DNA from: Candidatus Nomurabacteria bacterium
Lineage (GTDB): Bacteria; Patescibacteriota; Saccharimonadia; Saccharimonadales; Saccharimonadaceae
Length of the DNA stretch: 64,000 nucleotides
NCBI GenBank assembly: GCA_020631935.1
Contig: JACKGP010000002.1
Location: 1-64,000, forward strand
Reading direction: 5' to 3'
The notes beneath the pieces are model-generated. The model was not told the DNA's origin and made no database searches. It saw only the letters and a program-made list of their open reading frames with translations. The stretch's first letter is position 1. Each line of letters opens with the position of its first letter. Below are positions 60,332 to 64,000 of this stretch, piece by piece. The position numbers were made by a program, and so were the translations under genes.

Positions 60332-61735
60332 ATGGCAGTAAAACTACCGACAGTCGCAATCATAGGTCGAGCAAATGCGGGCAAAAGCTCACTTTTCAAT
60401 CGTCTCGTTAAAAAACAGCAAGCGATTGTTGCTCGAGAGGCGGGCACCACCCGTGACAACGTTATTGGCAAGGTGACTTACCACCACAGCGAATCAAAAG
60501 AGTCGCAATTTTGGCTTGTTGATACAGCTGGTCTGAAAGATCCCCAGGATGAATTTGAAGCAAACATCCAGGACCAGATAGAAGAGGCTGCCGAAGCTGC
60601 CGATGTTATTTTGGTCGCAGTAGATAGTACAGAATACCCCGGTGAAGATGTTCGACTAGTTGCCAAAAAAGCTCTAAAGACTAAAAAGCCAGTCATACTG
60701 GTGGTTAACAAAATTGACCTAAAGGGTTCATTGCCCAATGATGAGTTTAGGCGCCTGGGTATAAAACAAATTATTCGCACCAGCGCCGAACACGCCAACG
60801 GAATATCAGAAGTTCTAGATAGCCTCGCCGAACTTCTGCCAGCCGCAAACGAATCTGAAGACGATGACACATTGCGAGTGTCACTAATCGGTAGGCCAAA
60901 CGCTGGAAAAAGTAATCTTTTTAACCGTCTTGTCGGCAAACAAAAGGCTATAGTTGCCAACGTAGCCGGTACAACTCGTGACCTCAACCGCACACATGTG
61001 CGCTTTCATGGTCGCAGTATCGAGTTAATAGATACTGCCGGCGTTCGCAGGCAGGGCAAACAAGAGCGTGGTATAGAAAAATTTTCTGTACTACGGACCA
61101 TTCAAGCTATAGAGGAATCAGATATCTGTCTACTTTTAATGGACGCCAATGAGCTAAACACCCAGCTGGATCAGCGGCTAGCAGGCATTATCGACGAAGC
61201 CGGCAAAGGCCTGGTTATCGTAGTCAGCAAGTGGGACACGATAGAAAAAGATGATAAAACTAGGGACTATCTGGCGAATAAGATAAGTTATTCGTTTAAG
61301 TTCGTGCCTTGGGCGCCGCTAATCTTCACAAGCTCTATAACAGGCCAAAACGTTTCGAAACTATACGAACTAATCACCGAAATAGACACTAGGCGCAAAC
61401 AAGAAACCAAAACTCGCGTACTAAATGACCTGCTACAAAAAGCAACCATAAAGCACCCTCCAGCCGGACTAAAGAACACTCATCCAAAGCTTCGATACAT
61501 CGTCCAAACAGACACTGCGCCCCCATGGTTTGTTATCCATGGCAGTAATCTAAAGTTTGTTCACTGGAGCTATAAACGCTATCTAGAGCGTCTAGTTCGT
61601 GAAACTTACGACTATAGCGGCACACCGATTAAATTTAGCTTCCGCGACGAGAAACAAATCAAAGAAAACAAAAAGCGCATCCTCGAAGGGAAGGCGCCTG
61701 TAACAAAAGCCTACAAAAAAGCTTTGAACGAATAG
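60332..61735 (+). CDS. der: Ribosome-assembly GTPase Der (EngA)
   Basis: A 467-residue double GTPase. Domain 1 has GRANAGKSS (about 12-20), DTAGL and NKIDL. Domain 2 has GRPNAGKSN (about 187-195), DTAGV and SKWD. The C-terminal KH-like domain has VQTDTAPPWFVIHGSN and NPIKFSFRD-like TPIKFSFRD. Needed for 50S subunit maturation. Confidence 0.95.
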   Translation: MAVKLPTVAIIGRANAGKSSLFNRLVKKQQAIVAREAGTTRDNVIGKVTYHHSESKESQFWLVDTAGLKDPQDEFEANIQDQIEEAAEAADVILVAVDSTEYPGEDVRLVAKKALKTKKPVILVVNKIDLKGSLPNDEFRRLGIKQIIRTSAEHANGISEVLDSLAELLPAANESEDDDTLRVSLIGRPNAGKSNLFNRLVGKQKAIVANVAGTTRDLNRTHVRFHGRSIELIDTAGVRRQGKQERGIEKFSVLRTIQAIEESDICLLLMDANELNTQLDQRLAGIIDEAGKGLVIVVSKWDTIEKDDKTRDYLANKISYSFKFVPWAPLIFTSSITGQNVSKLYELITEIDTRRKQETKTRVLNDLLQKATIKHPPAGLKNTHPKLRYIVQTDTAPPWFVIHGSNLKFVHWSYKRYLERLVRETYDYSGTPIKFSFRDEKQIKENKKRILEGKAPVTKAYKKALNE

Positions 61736-61751
61736 ATACACTTTGAATTAT

Positions 61752-61835
61752 CGCCCCGTCTGCATCACTATGTGACACAGAACAGGGCGGCGGAGAATCT
61801 CTCCGACTGCGCGATTTTCGTCGCGCACGCACAAC
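61752..61835. terminator. Cluster of hairpins between der and the secreted-protein gene
   Basis: CGCCC...GGGCG with a long loop, GGAGA-ATC-TCTCC, and GCGCGA-TTTTCG-TCGCGC in 85 bases. This is a bidirectional terminator region between convergent genes. Confidence 0.6.
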
Positions 61836-61837
61836 AC

Positions 61838-62440
61838 TCATGGGTAATATGTCGTGTGCGCTGCATTCAGCACATACGAGCCACTACCCCTAGCCGGCGG
61901 ATCAAGTGTCAAAACACTTCCTACTGGCATTTTTGAGCCATTGTTTGATGCTCCTGTCCAAGCCAGGACAATCGCCGAGCATGCTCCGCTCGTTCCACCA
62001 GAGAAGTCTGCGCTACGCGAGTACCTGAAGGTGTATGGTATAACCCACTGGCTCTGCGCATTCTGGTATACCGTGCCGCGCGTAAGCGTACGCATCACCT
62101 CGGATGTAGTTGACATCACAGGATCGGAGTACGGAGGCAAAGGTGTCCCAATTGGCAACGTGACTGAAAAGTTTGCTGTCATCACATTACCAGCTTTGTA
62201 GGTCTCACCCGCCGGTACGTAGGTCCCGACACGAAACTCTGTAGCGATTTTATTGCCGCTGATAGTCGTAGCAGCCAGCCTGCACATACCTGCGATGGCG
62301 CCAGTTGGCGAAATCGCATACGCAGGAGCAGGTGCAGCTGCTGCCACCACTGGAGTCGTCCAGGCAACCCATTTCGCTACAGTGCGTCGACGCAAGATTG
62401 CAGCCCCGCCATCCAATGCTTCAGTAGATTCACAGTCCAC
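61838..62440 (-). CDS. Secreted protein with Tat-like signal, actinobacterial in style
   Basis: A protein of about 200 residues. The start is taken as GTG 62440, since GAAAGGGTGAG lies eight bases upstream; GTG 62452 is an alternative with no spaced Shine-Dalgarno. The N-terminus has LRRRTVAKWVAWTTPVVAAA and APAPAYA, a twin-arginine-like signal with A-x-A cleavage. It strongly resembles the RRTxxKxAAWxxPVV leaders common in actinobacterial surface proteins. The mature part (about 45-200) is beta-rich with two or three Cys and has no known domain. GC-rich for this genome. Transfer from an actinobacterial host is likely (inference). Confidence 0.7.
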   Translation of the reverse strand: MDCESTEALDGGAAILRRRTVAKWVAWTTPVVAAAAPAPAYAISPTGAIAGMCRLAATTISGNKIATEFRVGTYVPAGETYKAGNVMTANFSVTLPIGTPLPPYSDPVMSTTSEVMRTLTRGTVYQNAQSQWVIPYTFRYSRSADFSGGTSGACSAIVLAWTGASNNGSKMPVGSVLTLDPPARGSGSYVLNAAHTTYYP

Positions 62441-62552
62441 AGTAGAGCTCACCCTTTCTGGTTGTAAGGAGTCTCGCTTTTCATAAAGTCTACAAAAAAC
62501 GACTTATCCTATAATGGAACCTTACAGCGATTTACACAATACAAAGTTAAGA

Positions 62553-62596
62553 GCCCCGCTCAGTCGACTGCGCTTTCGTGCAGGACTGAGCGGGGC
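62553..62596 (-). terminator. Terminator after the 62604-62972 gene
   Basis: A 13-bp perfect stem, GCCCCGCTCAGTC / GACTGAGCGGGGC, with an inner CTGC/GCAG stem, directly behind the stop codon. The reverse strand then reads TTAACTTTG. Confidence 0.75.
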
Positions 62597-62603
62597 GGAG
62601 GAT

Positions 62604-62972
62604 CTAGGGCTGTGATTCGAGGAAGGCCTCCATGGAGACTTCCTCGGGATACGGCCCCTCCTCACTAGACTGGAAGAACCTCGACTCGCGGCCGTCGCGT
62701 GCATAGTGCACCTGAGGCTGCGGACGAGATGTGTCCTCCAGACGTTCGCGCTGCTGGTGCTTGCGGTTGCGATTGTTGGCCCAGCGCGTAATATTCACGC
62801 TAACCACCATCATGACCAGAAACAGCAGACACATACCCAGCAGGGCATAGCTGAGAACCCTTGCCCATACACCGTCATAGCCGTGAAACTTCACGGCGTA
62901 GTACACCGCGACTCCGGTGACAGCGTACATAGCGAGGATGATCCAGTTGAACTTGATGTTCGACTTAAACAT
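62604..62972 (-). CDS. Small membrane protein, hypothetical
   Basis: A 122-residue protein. ATG 62972 has GAAAGGAG six bases upstream; the in-frame ATG further up (63029) has none and lies inside the leader. There are two membrane helices (about 9-27 and 37-60), then a charged, Arg/Gln/Glu-rich C-terminal cytoplasmic tail. No family recognised. GC-rich, with its own strong promoter and terminator, like the other Shine-Dalgarno-led genes. Confidence 0.7.
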   Translation of the reverse strand: MFKSNIKFNWIILAMYAVTGVAVYYAVKFHGYDGVWARVLSYALLGMCLLFLVMMVVSVNITRWANNRNRKHQQRERLEDTSRPQPQVHYARDGRESRFFQSSEEGPYPEEVSMEAFLESQP

Positions 62973-63034
62973 GTGGTCTCCTTTCGGGGAAGTGCCTACA
63001 CACGGCGCGTAGGCGTGAAACTTGACCATTTTAT

Positions 63035-63063
63035 ATTATAGCATATATTCTTTATATAATCAA
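63035..63063 (-). promoter_or_regulatory. Sigma70-type promoter of the small membrane protein gene
   Basis: On the reverse strand TTGATT (63063-63058), 17 bases, TATAAT (63040-63035). It gives a leader of about 55 bases with the Shine-Dalgarno. Confidence 0.7.
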
Positions 63064-63068
63064 TAGTC

Positions 63069-63074
63069 TATACT
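63069..63074 (+). promoter_or_regulatory. Leaderless -10 box of pth
   Basis: TATACT ends 13 bases before ATG 63088. Divergent from the preceding promoter. Confidence 0.55.
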
Positions 63075-63087
63075 ATTATCTGAATAT

Positions 63088-63654
63088 ATGAAACTAATTT
63101 TTGCTCTCGGTAACCCAGAAGATCGATATAGCGACACCCGCCACAACATTGGCTTTAAGATTGCTAATTCCTGGCTAGAAACAAAAGGCGGCAGTTTTCA
63201 GAACAAACCAAAGCTGAAGGCCGAACTCGCCGAAGTGAGTATGGGTGACGAAAAGATAATCGTTGCCAAGCCAAGCACCTACTATAATCTAGTCGGTGAA
63301 AGCTATCGGGCAATCATTGACTTCTATAAGATTTCACCTGAAGACACTCTAGTCATCCACGATGATATTGCCATTAACCTTGGTGCCGTTCGTATACGCT
63401 CTGGGGGCAGCTCTGGCGGCAATAACGGCATCAAAAGTATTATTGCTCACGGGGGCGAAAACTCTATCCGTCTACGGATTGGTTCTGCAAGCCAGCTGTC
63501 GTCTCGAATACCGAAATCTAATTACGTTCTGGGAAAACTATCGACTAGCGACAACAAAAGCCTTTTGGAGGTATATAAAACCGCCCTAGGTGCTATCGAT
63601 GACTTTATCGCAGGCTCAATCACTCAAACCACTATAAATACAGCAAAAGACTAA
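63088..63654 (+). CDS. pth: Peptidyl-tRNA hydrolase
   Basis: A 188-residue enzyme. IFALGNPEDRYSDTRHNIGF holds Asn9 and catalytic His19, KPSTYYNLVGESYR follows, LVIHDDIAINLG has the catalytic Asp, and GGSSGGNNGIKSI binds the acceptor stem. Recycles peptidyl-tRNAs from stalled ribosomes. Confidence 0.95.
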   Translation: MKLIFALGNPEDRYSDTRHNIGFKIANSWLETKGGSFQNKPKLKAELAEVSMGDEKIIVAKPSTYYNLVGESYRAIIDFYKISPEDTLVIHDDIAINLGAVRIRSGGSSGGNNGIKSIIAHGGENSIRLRIGSASQLSSRIPKSNYVLGKLSTSDNKSLLEVYKTALGAIDDFIAGSITQTTINTAKD

Positions 63655-64000
63655 ACAGCGTTGATGGTGCGCGATACACTGGCATGGTCGTGATTGTGCC
63701 CATCATGATGACTGTCGCTCTCACCGTGTGAGTGCGGTGTCATAGAAATAACCAACAACAGAACCAGAACACCTACGAGTAACATAGCCGCCTGACGGTT
63801 TCCTTCGCGACGTGGTTTTTCGTGAATGTCGGGAATAATATCGCTGGCTGCAATATAGATAAAAAACCCAGCCGCAATCGCCAAGAAGGGGGCGGGGTTA
63901 ATCTCAAAGCTACTACCAAGCCAAAAGGTCGCCATAGCTGTGATAACTGTAGCAAGTGCGCTTAAGAGACTTATAATTACCACATTTCGCGGCTTCATGC
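63651..64000 (-). CDS. ZIP-family metal transporter, partial (5' end outside window)
   Basis: The C-terminal part of a ZIP transporter: three hydrophobic helices in the visible 115 residues. FLAIAAGFFIYIAASDIIPDIHE matches the metal-binding helix with its acidic and His residues. A His/Asp-rich end (HSHGESDSHHDGHNHDH) likely senses or collects zinc. Its stop overlaps the pth stop region, convergent. Confidence 0.8.
   Translation of the reverse strand, partial: MKPRNVVIISLLSALATVITAMATFWLGSSFEINPAPFLAIAAGFFIYIAASDIIPDIHEKPRREGNRQAAMLLVGVLVLLLVISMTPHSHGESDSHHDGHNHDHASVSRTINAV

Overview
The window looks like a chromosome segment of a Candidatus Saccharibacteria (TM7) or closely related Patescibacteria genome. 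The signs are a compact gene layout with many ATGA overlaps, reduced or divergent housekeeping proteins (a 126-residue F-ATPase delta subunit, a CPR-style ArgRS, a divergent NAD(P)H-hydrate dehydratase), several prepilin-like proteins, and a sortase, PEGA and DUF3048 surface set. UGA is used as a stop and UGG encodes Trp, so the code is standard and the Gracilibacteria/SR1 recoding is absent. This assignment is inferred from gene content; no 16S rRNA gene is present.

Layout. 1-2.4 kb: a partial Mrr-type restriction gene, a truncated gene remnant and a serine recombinase between 126-bp inverted repeats. 2.1-10.4 kb: an accessory region punctuated by related palindromic repeats and three copies of an 80-90 bp miniature hairpin element. 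It has two modules. The first is an ABC-F ATPase, a GC-rich Cys-Gly9 small protein and a short YcaO-like protein, enclosed by 48-bp inverted repeats. The second is argS, a nucleotidyltransferase and a PLP decarboxylase. 10.5-22.6 kb: lysS, pilin-like genes around a ketosteroid-dehydrogenase-like flavoprotein, an RRM protein, an Erm/KsgA-type methyltransferase, a YihY protein, a lipid kinase, and a UvrD/RecB-type helicase-nuclease. 22.7-23.15 kb: a segment bounded by a perfect 15-bp inverted repeat, holding a 50-residue zinc-ribbon protein, a tRNA-like gene and a pseudoknotted RNA. 23.2-31 kb: dus and the complete F1Fo ATP synthase operon. 31-42.6 kb: a pilin/propeller protein, glutaredoxin, glycan genes, cmk, smpB, xth, a beta-helix protein, and a HAD gene whose leader carries a 23S sarcin-ricin-loop sequence. 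42.6-64 kb: tRNA-Leu, sortase, PEGA, gltX, DUF3048, two two-component systems, tRNA-Glu, an LRR surface protein with a sorting signal, pyk, an rRNA pseudouridine synthase, der, an actinobacterial-looking secreted protein, pth and a ZIP transporter.

Two expression styles stand out. Most housekeeping genes have a TATAAT/TATACT box ending only 6-14 bases before the ATG and no Shine-Dalgarno, which suggests leaderless mRNAs. A second set of short, GC-rich genes (4176, 22737, 38982, 39926, 62440 and 62972) has Shine-Dalgarno sequences, and several of them have sigma70-type promoters with 17-bp spacers and strong hairpins.

Functionally, most of the window is translation, energy and envelope machinery plus surface attachment (pilins, sortase, LRR protein) fitting an episymbiont. 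The best candidates for something new are the repeat-enclosed ABC-F / Cys-Gly9 / YcaO cassette, a possible ribosomal-peptide system with ribosome-protection immunity, and the 22.7-23.15 kb RNA locus.
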